Positions 17,750-25,876 of a stretch of 64,000 nt of DNA are shown here, in pieces. This DNA is from Streptomyces sp. JH14 (lineage in GTDB: Bacteria; Actinomycetota; Actinomycetes; Streptomycetales; Streptomycetaceae), in assembly GCF_029428675.1 (NCBI RefSeq), contig NZ_JAJNEL010000001.1, forward strand, positions 3,100,001 through 3,164,000, read 5' to 3'. Position 1 is the stretch's first letter. Each line of letters opens with the position of its first letter. Under the pieces are notes generated by a model. It saw only the letters and a program-made list of their open reading frames with translations, ran no database searches and was not told where the DNA came from. A program made the position numbers and the translations under genes.

Positions 17750-18688
17750 TCAGCCCTCATCTTCATATACGGGGTGAACCTGGATGATCTGCTCTTCCCC
17801 TTTTGCCGCACGCAGGGAATCGATGCGCCCGATCAAATAGTGGTACTGCCTTTCCAGTTCGGCCTGCTGCGCAGTGACCTGACGGAGATAGGCCATAGCC
17901 ATCTCCGCATTCTCGCGCGCTGCGGCTTCGCGTTGTCGAGCAGCCGTGAAACTTTGCGATGCACTGTTGACCTGGGACCCCATTTCCAACATTCGCCGCT
18001 CGATGGCCTTGGCTTCCGCCTGCAGCTCCTCATCCGTGGGAGGCGCCGTCATCTCCTCGGGCGCATCACCACTGAAGCCCGAGCCGAGCAGCCACTGCAC
18101 GTCCGTGCCCAGCGCTTCCGCAAGCAAGTCAGCCTCTGACATCTTCAGCAGGCGCGTGCCGTCTTCGAGGCGCGTAAGCGCAGCCAGGTCGATACCTACA
18201 CCGCGAGCAGCAAGGCGCTTTGCAAGTTCTTCCCTCGATACGTTCTGCATTCTGCGGTAACGCTTCATCTGGCGGATGAAGGTGTCTTGAGCGAGATGCC
18301 CCGATTGAGTTGCTTCCACTACACGGGCATCAATCAACCGAAAGGCTGCTGCCGCATCCGGCACCGGCACATCGATCCGATCAGAGGCATTCGGCGGTTC
18401 GATCTCGGCCTCCACTTCCCGGCCTGAGGTACGCACCAAGGGCTTGCCCAGAAGGACCGATAGGTACGCGCCTGGCGGCCAACCCAACGCCCGCTCGATC
18501 CTGCTAAGCGACTGAGGCATCCGACCGCGTGGCACGCGGCCTTCCTCTGCAACTTGGATGCTCTTCTCAGAAACGCCCGCCTTCTCCGCCAGCACCCTGC
18601 GGCTGTACCCAGCCTCCTCCCTGTGCTCGCGGATCCTCGCGCCGAGCTTGGCCCAAGCTTCGGGATCTCGGGGAACGGTGATCGCCAT
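17750..18688 (-). CDS. Double-HTH repressor with C-terminal coiled coil
   Basis: A 312-residue regulator. The ATG at 18688 (MAITVPRDPEAW) has AGGAGTGGAT directly upstream. It carries two XRE-type helix-turn-helix domains: residues about 8-65 (LAEKAGVSEKSIQVAEEGR) and about 145-205 (SREELAKRLAARGVGIDLAA). A long helical segment rich in Ala, Glu, Arg and Gln (about 225-305) is probably a coiled coil for oligomerisation. The position opposite a Cro-like gene across an operator-like repeat array identifies it as the likely lysogeny repressor. It is not a LexA-type self-cleaving repressor, as no S24 peptidase domain is visible. Read-through from this gene would be antisense to int and enter the tad half-operon. 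Confidence 0.82.
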   Translation of the reverse strand: MAITVPRDPEAWAKLGARIREHREEAGYSRRVLAEKAGVSEKSIQVAEEGRVPRGRMPQSLSRIERALGWPPGAYLSVLLGKPLVRTSGREVEAEIEPPNASDRIDVPVPDAAAAFRLIDARVVEATQSGHLAQDTFIRQMKRYRRMQNVSREELAKRLAARGVGIDLAALTRLEDGTRLLKMSEADLLAEALGTDVQWLLGSGFSGDAPEEMTAPPTDEELQAEAKAIERRMLEMGSQVNSASQSFTAARQREAAARENAEMAMAYLRQVTAQQAELERQYHYLIGRIDSLRAAKGEEQIIQVHPVYEDEG

Positions 18689-18760
18689 ATCCACTCCTGT
18701 CAACGATTGGCAACGGTTACAGGCTACGACTTTGGCATCGGGCGGCCAGGCTGTCCACCC

Positions 18761-18844
18761 CACTCTGGCTACGAAACCGTGCACTCTGGCAACGAAGGCG
18801 CGCACTCTCCCTACCAAAGCGTGCACTCTGGCTACATCCTGGCT
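18761..18844. repeat. Four 21-bp tandem repeats, candidate operators
   Basis: Units begin at 18761, 18782, 18803 and 18824 with the core CACTCTGGCTACNAANNCGTG (third unit CACTCTCCCTACCAAAGCGTG). The 21-bp period is two helical turns, so all copies face the same side of the DNA. They lie between the divergent repressor and Cro-like genes. Confidence 0.75.
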
Positions 18845-18872
18845 ACGTCACTACACATTTTGGCGTCAATGG

Positions 18873-18902
18873 TTGGCATCGATGCCACCAGTCGGGTAGC
18901 TT
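18873..18902 (+). promoter_or_regulatory. Promoter of the Cro-like gene with palindromic operator
   Basis: TTGGCA (18873-18878), 18-bp spacer, TAGCTT (18897-18902), then 7 bp to the ATG at 18910, implying a leaderless transcript. The perfect 14-bp palindrome TGGCATCGATGCCA (18874-18887) overlaps the -35 box. A half copy (TGGCATCG) lies at 18733-18740 near the repressor side. Confidence 0.55.
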
Positions 18903-18909
18903 TCCGGTC

Positions 18910-19116
18910 ATGAAGACGAACGGACTTCTGATTCGCCGTCGGCGGATCGCGCTCGGGCACGGGATGAACCGCTTCGCGGCCATCGCCGGGATCAGCGGAC
19001 CCGCTCTCAGCCGCATCGAGACCGGGCAGCGCCGACCCCGCCCGGAAACCCTGAAGAAGATCACCGACGCCCTCGGCTGCCAGATCGCCGACGTCGCGTC
19101 GGATGAGGCCGCGTGA
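18910..19116 (+). CDS. Cro-like XRE helix-turn-helix protein
   Basis: A 68-residue protein made almost wholly of one XRE domain: MNRFAAIAGISGPALSRIET forms the helix-turn-helix at about residues 19-38. It is the first gene rightward from the switch region and apparently leaderless. It probably acts as a Cro-type antagonist of the repressor. A role as excision-directing cofactor is possible but unsupported. The following gene starts in its stop codon (GTGA), beginning a long chain of overlapping genes. Confidence 0.8.
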   Translation: MKTNGLLIRRRRIALGHGMNRFAAIAGISGPALSRIETGQRRPRPETLKKITDALGCQIADVASDEAA

Positions 19117-19592
19117 CCAGCCACATGGCGACCACCGCCACAAACGACAACAGCGCCCGGGCGGCTACCCAAGCGCTGTCTGTCGAGCAATTCGAAACCA
19201 CCGTGAAGCAGATCGGAAGCTCAGTGCCCATTCTGACAGACCTCTCCGACACCCCGCAGGTGAACACCGTTAGCCACCTCGGCTACACGCTCGGTCGCCT
19301 GATGGGCTCCCCGCTTGACCAGGTCCTCACCGACCTGAACGCGCAGGTCGTCGACATCGACATGCCCGAGACCTGCTACTTCGGAGCCTGCGTCACCCGG
19401 GACGACGGCCGGCGCTTCCTGGCCATGCCGACCGGCCGCGACGACTTCGAGCGCGACACGATCGCCCGGTACCTGCTCGCCGAGGCGATCGGCCTCGACG
19501 TCACCCCGCTCCCCCAGCCGTTCGAAACCGTCGTGCACCCGCTCATCCCAGGCATCCCCACCCGCCCCGTCGCGGTGGAGGTCCGGGCATGA
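19113..19592 (+). CDS. Hypothetical early phage protein
   Basis: 159 residues from a GTG that overlaps the previous stop. Soluble and acidic; no motif recognised. The segment VSHLGYTLGRLMGSPLDQVL is probably helical. It sits first in a run of eight end-to-end genes leading to the replication proteins, so an early regulatory or replication accessory role is the contextual guess. Confidence 0.6.
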   Translation: MTSHMATTATNDNSARAATQALSVEQFETTVKQIGSSVPILTDLSDTPQVNTVSHLGYTLGRLMGSPLDQVLTDLNAQVVDIDMPETCYFGACVTRDDGRRFLAMPTGRDDFERDTIARYLLAEAIGLDVTPLPQPFETVVHPLIPGIPTRPVAVEVRA

Positions 19593-19918
19593 AGGCCGCC
19601 ACCGTCTGCACCTACGAGGGCAGCCCCGCAGTGACCGTCCGCACCGGCCGGGCGGGCAATCAGTTCGGCCTGTGCGCCGAGTGCGCCACGGCCCACGACG
19701 CCTCTGTCACCGCTCAGCGGATCGTGGACCAGTTGGAGATCGACCGGGCTGCGATGCAGGCCGCAGGTAAGTCCACTCCCGCATACGAGGAGTTCATGGA
19801 CCACCTGATCGCGATCATCTCCTGCACGCACGACCCTGCGGGCGCGCTCGGCATCGTCCTCCGTCTGCTCACCCGCGAGCGGGCCACTCCGTCGAATACC
19901 GCAGGGAGCCGGGCGTGA
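19589..19918 (+). CDS. Hypothetical early protein with CxxC
   Basis: 109 residues. It contains C-x5-EG near the N-terminus and LCAECATAHD, a CxxC knuckle typical of small phage zinc proteins, followed by a helical half. It overlaps both neighbours by 4 bp. No family recognised. Confidence 0.6.
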   Translation: MKAATVCTYEGSPAVTVRTGRAGNQFGLCAECATAHDASVTAQRIVDQLEIDRAAMQAAGKSTPAYEEFMDHLIAIISCTHDPAGALGIVLRLLTRERATPSNTAGSRA

Positions 19919-20109
19919 CCAAAATGCACACCACCGCGCTGGCCGAGGACACCCCCGGCCGCCCGGCCGGCGCCGACCACGGGGACGCCGCGTACTGGGC
20001 GCGCATCCGGCGCATCGCCGACTCAGCGCCGCCCCTCACCGACCTGCAGCGCGCACGCATCCGCTCTGCCTTCCACCAGCCGACCGACCACAAGGAGCGG
20101 GCAGCGTGA
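19915..20109 (+). CDS. Small hypothetical early protein
   Basis: 64 residues, GTG start in the overlap with the previous stop. The motif DAAYWARIRRIADSAPPLTD and a basic helix at the end look like a short DNA- or protein-binding peptide seen in many Streptomyces plasmid and phage early regions, but I cannot assign it. Confidence 0.55.
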   Translation: MTKMHTTALAEDTPGRPAGADHGDAAYWARIRRIADSAPPLTDLQRARIRSAFHQPTDHKERAA

Positions 20110-20618
20110 GCGACCACAAGCAACAGCTCGAAGCAGCCATGCGCGCCTTCAACGAGGCCGAGCGAGCCGAGTTCACCCTCACTACCTCGACGCGCTGGCT
20201 CGGCAACAGTGGGCCCACCTACCTCCTGGGCGACGTCCGGGTCGCGGCCCTCTTCGAGGATGCTCGCGGCCGCCACTGGGTCGACGCCTTTCTCGCCGTC
20301 GAGTCCCTCACCGGCATCGCCGAGTTGGCCCGGCGGAACGGCGGCCTGATGGAGGGCTACCGGTGGGCTGCCGCCCAGATGGACGATGCTCACGACCTGT
20401 GGGTGTGCACCGAGACGCGCGGCAAGTGGAACGCCGTCCTGGCGCCCATCGGCTCGCTCGCCCACACCTGGGGATATCCGCCGCCCGTCCGCATGCCAAA
20501 CGGGAACTGGGCCCGCACATGGATGGACATGCCCGAGCGCACCGACCAACAGGAACTCGGCTGGATCGCGCACGGCGGAAAGCCGACCCGTAGCTACCGG
20601 GTTGGAGGTCAGCTGTGA
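20106..20618 (+). CDS. Hypothetical early phage protein
   Basis: 170 residues, GTG start overlapping the previous stop. Rich in Trp and aromatic residues (WVDAFLAVESLTGIAELARR; YRWAAAQMDDAHDLWVCTE), predicted soluble. No conserved catalytic motif seen. Part of the overlapping early operon. Confidence 0.58.
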   Translation: MSDHKQQLEAAMRAFNEAERAEFTLTTSTRWLGNSGPTYLLGDVRVAALFEDARGRHWVDAFLAVESLTGIAELARRNGGLMEGYRWAAAQMDDAHDLWVCTETRGKWNAVLAPIGSLAHTWGYPPPVRMPNGNWARTWMDMPERTDQQELGWIAHGGKPTRSYRVGGQL

Positions 20619-20866
20619 CTGAGCGCCGTCGCGGCCAGTGGCCGGTCGACAACCCCGTAGAACTGCCCGCCGTCGACGAGCAGGGCGCCCAGCACCTGGC
20701 GCTCACCGCCGAACAGGCCCGCTTCCACGTCACGCTCGGCGCCATCCGCGCCGACCTCGAAGCACAGCCCAGCCAGGTCTGCCGCCACGCAGCGAAGCGC
20801 CGCTGGATCAACACCATCGCTGCCATTGCCGACGAGCTCGACCAGCAGCTGCGCAACACCGGGTGA
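20615..20866 (+). CDS. Small hypothetical protein before primase
   Basis: 83 residues from a GTG in the preceding stop. Mainly helical (LALTAEQARFHVTLGAIRAD). Its stop overlaps the first possible GTG of the primase gene, which suggests translational coupling. Function unknown. Confidence 0.55.
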   Translation: MTERRRGQWPVDNPVELPAVDEQGAQHLALTAEQARFHVTLGAIRADLEAQPSQVCRHAAKRRWINTIAAIADELDQQLRNTG

Positions 20867-21849
20867 CCACCCCGCCCGGGGTGCCGCCGCGCCCCGGGCC
20901 CACGGACACCCCGTACCCCCAGCTCGCAGAAGAGAGCCCGTTCGTGAACGTCACCATCCCGGCGGTCCCCCTGGACGCAGCGCTGGCCTACGCCGCCCTC
21001 GGCATCAAGGTCTTCCGCGTCCGCCGCAACAAAGCGCCCTACGCCAACTGCCCCCGCTGCGACACCAAGAGCAGCATCTACATCAAGCACCGGCCCGAAG
21101 AATGCCAGTGCGGGGTGGCCACCTGCCACGGGTTCTGGGCAGCCACCACCGATCCCGAGCTCATCCACAGGTGGTGGACAGAGGAGCCTGACGCGAACGT
21201 CGGCGCCCCGTGCAAGCTCAACGGCTGGGCAGTTCTCGACGTCGACCCGCGCAACGGCGGCCACGACTCGCTGTGCGCCCTCGAGCAGCGCGTCGGCGTC
21301 CTGCCCGGCACCACCATGCAGATCACCGGCGGCGACGGCCTCCACATGCTGTACCTCTCCCCCGGCTTCGACCTCCCCGGCGAGCCGTTCCCCGGGATCG
21401 ACTTCAAGCACAACGGGTACATCCTGCTCGCCCCGTCCGTGCACTCCTCCGGCTACCGCTATCAGTGGCCCGGCACCGGCAACGTCTTCCACAAGCCGGT
21501 CGTCGCCTGGCCCAGCACGTTGCTGCCCCGCAAGGAGAAGCCGCGCATCCCTGGGCAGCCCCGTCGGCAGTCGTCGCTGTCCGGGATCCGCCGGCCCGGA
21601 AAGCACTGGACCGTCGAGACGCTGGTGCAGCACGTGATGGACGCAGGCGAGGGCAACCGCAACGCGAGCCTGTACTTCGCGGCCTGCCGCGCACACGAGA
21701 CCGCGGACCAGGGCGCCATCGACCTGTACGAGGCCGAGAACGCACTTGTCGCCGCAGGCCAGTCCGTCGGCCTCACCGACAGCGAGATCCTCGCAACCAT
21801 TCAGAGCGCCGCCCGTCGCCCGTCCGACAAGACGTGGGCGGCGGCATGA
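20863..21849 (+). CDS. Bifunctional DNA primase/polymerase (Prim-Pol)
   Basis: Up to 328 residues; GTG at 20863 overlaps the previous stop, while GTG at 20944 has AGAAGAGAG upstream and starts just before the domain (ALAYAALGIKVFRV). Prim-Pol features: N-terminal Gly/Lys region, a Cys-rich insertion (CPRCD, CQCGVATCHG), the metal-binding GWAVLDVDPRNGGHDSL, and the later GDGLHMLY and FKHNGYILLAPSVHSSG. It synthesises primers and possibly extends them in plasmid and phage replication. The C-terminal helical part (about 240-328) resembles a primase C-terminal domain. The next gene overlaps by 4 bp and is the matching ATPase. Confidence 0.88.
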   Translation: MTTPPGVPPRPGPTDTPYPQLAEESPFVNVTIPAVPLDAALAYAALGIKVFRVRRNKAPYANCPRCDTKSSIYIKHRPEECQCGVATCHGFWAATTDPELIHRWWTEEPDANVGAPCKLNGWAVLDVDPRNGGHDSLCALEQRVGVLPGTTMQITGGDGLHMLYLSPGFDLPGEPFPGIDFKHNGYILLAPSVHSSGYRYQWPGTGNVFHKPVVAWPSTLLPRKEKPRIPGQPRRQSSLSGIRRPGKHWTVETLVQHVMDAGEGNRNASLYFAACRAHETADQGAIDLYEAENALVAAGQSVGLTDSEILATIQSAARRPSDKTWAAA

Positions 21850-22916
21850 CGACCACCGAGTTCGACGAGGCGGCCGCCCGGTTCTTCGGCGACGAGGAAC
21901 CGCCCGAGGACATGACCAACGGGGAGAGCGAGAACCCCACGCAGGTCCGGCTCGCCAAGCTGAAGGCTGCACTGGTCGACACGAACGGGCTTGATGGTCT
22001 GCCCGACCCGGTCCCCCTCATCGACGGCGTTCTCTTTCGCGACTCCCTTGCCTGGATCTACGGCAAGCCGGGGTCCGGCAAGTCCTTTATCGCCATCGAC
22101 TGGGCCGGGTGCGTCGCCAATGGGCTGCCGTGGGCCATGCGCGAAATCAGCCGCGGCGCCGTGCTGTACCTCGTGGCCGAGGGAACATCGGGCATCCGCC
22201 GGCGAGTCAGGGCGTGGGAGCAGAACACGCGTGTCGCCATGGCGGGGGTGACGTTCCTGCCAGTGGCTGTCCAGCTGCTGAACGGCATCGACCTTGCGGC
22301 GCTTTGTCTCCTCGCCGAGGAGATGAAGCCCGCCATGATCGTGATCGACACCCAGGCCCGATGCACTGTCGGCTCGAACGAGAACGACAACGGCGAGATG
22401 GGCAACGTCGTTGCCGCTGCCGACCAGCTGCGTGAAGCTACCGGCGCCTGCGTCCTGATGATCCACCACTCGGGCAGGAACGGCGAGAACATGCGCGGCG
22501 CCTCGGCATTCGACGGTGCCGCCACGTCCATCGTGAAGGTCGTCAAGAACGACGACTACGTCGAGGTCCACTGCGACAAGCAGAAGGACGTCGAGGACTT
22601 CGACACCGTCTTCCTGAAGATGCGCCCCGTCCTGGAGTCGGTCGTCCTCGATAACCGGCTCGGCTCTCCGGGCGACGAGGACAAGCTGACGAAGAACGAC
22701 GAGGCGATCCTCACGATCATGCGTGAGGCGTTCGCCAACAGTGTGGCGTCGCGGTCCCAGATCATCGCCGCGTCCGAGGTACCCACGTCCAGCGGCTACC
22801 GGTCCATCGGAAAGCTGGAGCGGCTCGGCCTGCTCCGCCAGGTGGGAACCGAGAAGCAGCCCCGGTGGGCACTACCAGGTGCCACGATCCGGGAGTCGGT
22901 CGGTGACGCTGCGTGA
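21846..22916 (+). CDS. RepA-like hexameric ATPase/helicase
   Basis: 356 residues with a RecA-type fold. Walker A is IYGKPGSGKSFIAIDWAG (about residues 72-89). Walker B is PAMIVIDTQARCTVGSNEND. The sensor-like strand is GACVLMIHHSGRNGENMRGA with its conserved HHSG, the signature of RepA/AAA_25 plasmid replication helicases. A C-terminal winged-helix-like part (about 285-345, RSQIIAASEVPTSSGYRSIG) may bind the origin. The Prim-Pol plus RepA-like pair is the replication core of many Streptomyces integrative elements. Directly downstream lies the hexamer array proposed as origin. Confidence 0.87.
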   Translation: MTTTEFDEAAARFFGDEEPPEDMTNGESENPTQVRLAKLKAALVDTNGLDGLPDPVPLIDGVLFRDSLAWIYGKPGSGKSFIAIDWAGCVANGLPWAMREISRGAVLYLVAEGTSGIRRRVRAWEQNTRVAMAGVTFLPVAVQLLNGIDLAALCLLAEEMKPAMIVIDTQARCTVGSNENDNGEMGNVVAAADQLREATGACVLMIHHSGRNGENMRGASAFDGAATSIVKVVKNDDYVEVHCDKQKDVEDFDTVFLKMRPVLESVVLDNRLGSPGDEDKLTKNDEAILTIMREAFANSVASRSQIIAASEVPTSSGYRSIGKLERLGLLRQVGTEKQPRWALPGATIRESVGDAA

Positions 22917-22923
22917 AAAATCC

Positions 22924-23100
22924 TTCTCATTTCCGCGTGAGAATCGCCCCTTCGGGAATCGCCCTGATTCTCACGTTCTCACCACGTTCTCACTGCCCGA
23001 ACCGGCATTGACCTGCTGATTCTCAGATTCTCAAGCCCTTCCCACTTCCCGGCCCACTTTCTCACTCACCCCCCCTCTCTTAGGGGGTGAGAAGTGAGAA
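22924..23100. repeat. Array of ten TTCTCA/TGAGAA hexamers, candidate origin
   Basis: TTCTCA begins at 22924, 22968, 22976, 22987, 23020, 23028 and 23059. TGAGAA begins at 22938, 23088 and 23095. Pairs are spaced 7, 8 or 11 bp. The right end forms a dyad: TTCTCACTCACCCCC facing GGGGGTGAGAAGTGAGAA. It fills most of the only large gap (22917-23136) after the replication genes. Confidence 0.7.
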
Positions 23101-23136
23101 ACGAGAGGCCGGAGGGACCACAGAAGGAGAACTTTC

Positions 23137-23535
23137 ATGCCCGTCACTCCCACCCCTACCGGTTGGATCGCCTGCTACCGCTCCGACGAGCAGAAGCGCC
23201 TCAAGCAGCCCGGCCACACCGTGCCGGTCGACGGCTGGTCCACCGACGGCGACGCGCTCGTCGTCGACAAGCGCCTCGGCTGCCGCGTCCCGGCCTCCTC
23301 GCTGCCTGACTTCCGCGGGCTGGAGCAAGCCCCGGCGATCGTCGCCGTGCTCCCCGGCCAGGGCTGGCGCCTCGTAGTCGACGGCGAGACCTCGCACCTG
23401 GTCCTCGGCTGGGCTATCGATACGGCTGGCTACGGATCGCCGATCTTCACCGACCCCGACGGGGTGGCACAGGTCGACGACGGGCCGCTCGGCGGACAGC
23501 TGGTCCCGCCCGCCGACCCTGGCGGCCAGCCGTGA
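23137..23535 (+). CDS. Hypothetical phage protein
   Basis: 132 residues with a strong ribosome site (GAAGGAGAACTTTC). Beta-rich composition: [20 protein letters not shown] and [20 protein letters not shown]. No motif recognised. It is the first gene right of the hexamer array, so it may be under control of whatever binds there. Confidence 0.58.
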   Translation: MPVTPTPTGWIACYRSDEQKRLKQPGHTVPVDGWSTDGDALVVDKRLGCRVPASSLPDFRGLEQAPAIVAVLPGQGWRLVVDGETSHLVLGWAIDTAGYGSPIFTDPDGVAQVDDGPLGGQLVPPADPGGQP

Positions 23536-23741
23536 ACGTCGACGACGTCGTGGCCGCCCGCATAGAGGCCGCCCGCATTCGTATCCAGGCAGCGAAGCGG
23601 CGGCGCGAGGAACTGTCCGCCGCCCGCCGCCGCGGCCTCGCCGCCCGCCACGCCGCCAAGCTCCGCAACCTTTCCGTCCGCACGACGGACGGATCTGTCT
23701 CCGTCACCCCGAAGGAGACAAACGACACCGAGGAGAACTGA
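23532..23741 (+). CDS. Small basic helical protein
   Basis: 69 residues, GTG start overlapping the previous stop. Very rich in Arg and Ala ([20 protein letters not shown]), so probably one long basic helix that could contact DNA or RNA. Function unknown. Confidence 0.52.
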   Translation: MNVDDVVAARIEAARIRIQAAKRRREELSAARRRGLAARHAAKLRNLSVRTTDGSVSVTPKETNDTEEN

Positions 23742-23744
23742 TCC

Positions 23745-23990
23745 ATGGACATGCAGACGCTCGCCCAAGACCTGATCGGCCGCACCCACAAGGCAGTGGA
23801 ACAGATCGCCGGCCTCGCGGCGCACTCCGGCATCACCTTCAAGACCGCCGATGTCGTCGACGCCGTCGAGCGGGATCTTCCCGCCGACTACCCCGCACCC
23901 ACCGCGCAAGGAGCTCTCACCCGCCGGGACGTCATCACGTCCATGGCGGAGGACATCCTCACCGGCGCGATCTACGAGGACCAGGTCTGA
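23745..23990 (+). CDS. Small hypothetical protein
   Basis: 81 residues, ATG preceded by GAGGAGAACTGATCC. Helical and acidic ([19 protein letters not shown]). It is followed by a strong hairpin at 24004-24032 that ends this gene cluster before ssb. Confidence 0.55.
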   Translation: MDMQTLAQDLIGRTHKAVEQIAGLAAHSGITFKTADVVDAVERDLPADYPAPTAQGALTRRDVITSMAEDILTGAIYEDQV

Positions 23991-24003
23991 CCCGCACGAC
24001 ACC

Positions 24004-24032
24004 GGCCGGGCCCGCGGATATCGGGCCCGGCC
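24004..24032 (+). terminator. Hairpin before ssb
   Basis: GGCCGGGCCCG (24004-24014) and CGGGCCCGGCC (24022-24032), 7-nt loop, perfect 11-bp stem in the gap between 23990 and 24065. Probable terminator or attenuator. Confidence 0.7.
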
Positions 24033-24064
24033 ACCCACCCAGCACACCACAGAAGGAGTACGCC

Positions 24065-24544
24065 ATGAGTGGCGAGACCGTCATCACGATCGTCGGCAAC
24101 CTGGTCGACGATCCCGAGCTTCGATGGACCCCGGCCGGCACCGCCGTCTGCAAGTTCCGCGTCGCCTCCACCCCTCGGATCTTCGACCGGCAGACCAATG
24201 AGTGGAAGGACGGCGAAGGCCTGTTCCTCACCTGCTCCGTGTGGCGGCAGGCCGCCGAGAACGCGGCCGAGACCCTGACCCGCGGGATGCGAGTCATCGT
24301 CCAGGGCCAGCTGAAGCAGCGCACGTATGAGGACCGCGAGCAGGTGAAGCGGACCGTGTACGAGATCGACGTCCACGAGGTCGGCCCGTCGCTACTCCGC
24401 GCCTCGGCGAAGGTCACGAAGAACCCGGTCGGCGGCGGCCAGGCAACTGTTGCTCAGCAGGCAACGGCTGACGCCCAACCCCCGCAGCAGGCCGGCGGAT
24501 GGGGCAGTGGCCACCCCGGTTACTCCGACGAACCCCCCTTCTGA
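24065..24544 (+). CDS. ssb: Single-stranded DNA-binding protein
   Basis: 159 residues with AGAAGGAG ribosome site. The OB fold occupies residues 1-115 ([58 protein letters not shown]). A Gln/Gly-rich linker leads to the acidic tip DEPPF, which in SSBs recruits replication and repair proteins. Phage-encoded, it would coat single strands made by the Prim-Pol/RepA replisome. An 18-nt stretch in the linker (24450-24467) recurs exactly at 27335-27352. Confidence 0.95.
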   Translation: MSGETVITIVGNLVDDPELRWTPAGTAVCKFRVASTPRIFDRQTNEWKDGEGLFLTCSVWRQAAENAAETLTRGMRVIVQGQLKQRTYEDREQVKRTVYEIDVHEVGPSLLRASAKVTKNPVGGGQATVAQQATADAQPPQQAGGWGSGHPGYSDEPPF

Positions 24545-24554
24545 GAGGCAGACC

Positions 24555-24755
24555 ATGAACACCCACGACGCCCTCACCCTCGCCGCCGGCATCAACCTCG
24601 GCGTGCTCATTACCTCCGCCGTCGTCCTGGTCGGCAACATGTCCGATGACCGCCGGGCCCAGCGCACCGCTGAAGACCAGCTGCAGCGCACCCTCAAGCG
24701 CCACGCCACCGACAACTGGCGGGACGCCGTTGTCCAGCTGCAGGAGTCCCGGTGA
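24555..24755 (+). CDS. Small single-pass membrane protein
   Basis: 66 residues; ATG at 24555 follows GAGAGGCAGACC. One hydrophobic helix (LAAGINLGVLITSAVVLVGN), then a charged helix. Its stop overlaps the next GTG. Unknown role. Confidence 0.6.
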   Translation: MNTHDALTLAAGINLGVLITSAVVLVGNMSDDRRAQRTAEDQLQRTLKRHATDNWRDAVVQLQESR

Positions 24756-25393
24756 CCACCTGCCTGCTGTGCGAGCAGCCCGACGAGACCGGCGGTTACC
24801 TGTGCCCGGGCTGCACCAAGGCCACCGTGGTGCGCCTGGAGTGCCTGCCTGGCCTGTACGACGGGCTGCTGCCGTTCCTCACCCCGTCCGCCGCTGTCAG
24901 CCAGGGCCGCAGCGGGAAGGGCGGCCCCGCCCCGCTCCCGGTTGTCGAGGCGATCCTCGACCTGCGCGGCCCGGGCGGCATGGTCGGCGTGGTCGAGGAC
25001 TGGCTGAGCGCCGTCCGCCTCGAGCGCGGCATGCGACAGCCGGTCGCGGCCGGGTCGGTCGAGGGCCGGCTGAAGGCCGCGGTGTCCGGGCTGCTGGCCA
25101 ACATGCCGTGGATCGCGGTCAGCTGGCCGGACGCCGGCACCTTCGCCGAGGAGATCCGCGACCTCACCAAGTCGGTCAGCTCGATCATCGCCCCGCTCGA
25201 TCCGGCCGAGCGCGGGATCCGGCTCGGGAAGTGCCCGGCGGTTGACGAGTCCGGAAACATCTGCGGCGCCATCCTCACCTACCGGCGCGGTGAGACCGTC
25301 GTGACCTGCCCCTGGTGCACCTGCGCGTTCCCGCCGGCCACTTGGGCGGGGCTGAAGGAGTTCATCGACCACGACGAGAAGGAAGCCGCCTGA
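24752..25393 (+). CDS. Zinc-ribbon protein with N- and C-terminal Cys pairs
   Basis: 213 residues from a GTG overlapping the previous stop. N-terminal CxxC pairs (TCLLCEQPDETGGYLCPGC) and C-terminal pairs (KCPAVDESGNICGAILTYRR; VTCPWCTCAF) frame a helical middle part. Such proteins are widespread in Streptomyces phages; they may bind DNA or serve as transcription cofactors, but nothing more can be said. It overlaps the next gene by 1 bp. Confidence 0.6.
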   Translation: MTTCLLCEQPDETGGYLCPGCTKATVVRLECLPGLYDGLLPFLTPSAAVSQGRSGKGGPAPLPVVEAILDLRGPGGMVGVVEDWLSAVRLERGMRQPVAAGSVEGRLKAAVSGLLANMPWIAVSWPDAGTFAEEIRDLTKSVSSIIAPLDPAERGIRLGKCPAVDESGNICGAILTYRRGETVVTCPWCTCAFPPATWAGLKEFIDHDEKEAA

Positions 25394-25572
25394 TGGCCGC
25401 CAAGTACGTGACCTGCCGGGTGCTGACCGGCCGCGGCGTGCAGTGCACCGGCGAGGCGGTCGACGCCGGTGCCGAGCTGAAGATCTGCGCGCGCCACCTG
25501 GCCGAGGCGCAGCGGCTCATCCATGACGCGTTCCAGCGGGCAGGTAACAGACCTCGGACGCAGGTGAGTTGA
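25393..25572 (+). CDS. Small Cys/His protein
   Basis: 59 residues; the ATG at 25393 shares its A with the previous stop TGA. VTCRVLTGRGVQCTGEAVDA and LKICARHLAEAQ give a C-C-C-H zinc-finger-like set. Function unknown. Confidence 0.55.
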   Translation: MAAKYVTCRVLTGRGVQCTGEAVDAGAELKICARHLAEAQRLIHDAFQRAGNRPRTQVS

Positions 25573-25620
25573 GTGCGAACCGCTCGACTGTCACACCCTC
25601 CCCGTGATAACGTGTCAGCG

Positions 25621-25851
25621 ATGGACACGAAGCCCTGGCGGGAACGTGTTCACCAGGAGGACGAGCTGCTCGAACAGCTCCAAGCCCAGGTGTCACAAGC
25701 CGCCAAACGCAGGGCGGCAGCACTCGCCGAAGGCGTCGCTGAACTCGGCAGCGTCTACAAGGTCGCCAAAGACCTCGGCAAGAGCTGGACCGCCATCGAC
25801 CAGGCGATCAAGAAGAACGGGCCCGCTCGAACGGACCCGACAACCGCATAA
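25621..25851 (+). CDS. Small helix-turn-helix-like protein
   Basis: 76 residues from the ATG at 25621. Coiled-coil start (RERVHQEDELLEQLQAQVSQ), then SVYKVAKDLGKSWTAIDQAI, which has the spacing of a helix-turn-helix. Probably a small DNA-binding regulator. Start chosen because the upstream in-frame codons do not continue the protein-like pattern. Confidence 0.5.
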   Translation: MDTKPWRERVHQEDELLEQLQAQVSQAAKRRAAALAEGVAELGSVYKVAKDLGKSWTAIDQAIKKNGPARTDPTTA

Positions 25852-25876
25852 GCACGACGGGAGCCAGACGACAGCT

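Noticed and set aside
18761..18844. CRISPR-like array
   Set aside because: The repeats are contiguous 21-bp units without spacers, between divergent regulator genes, and no cas gene is present.
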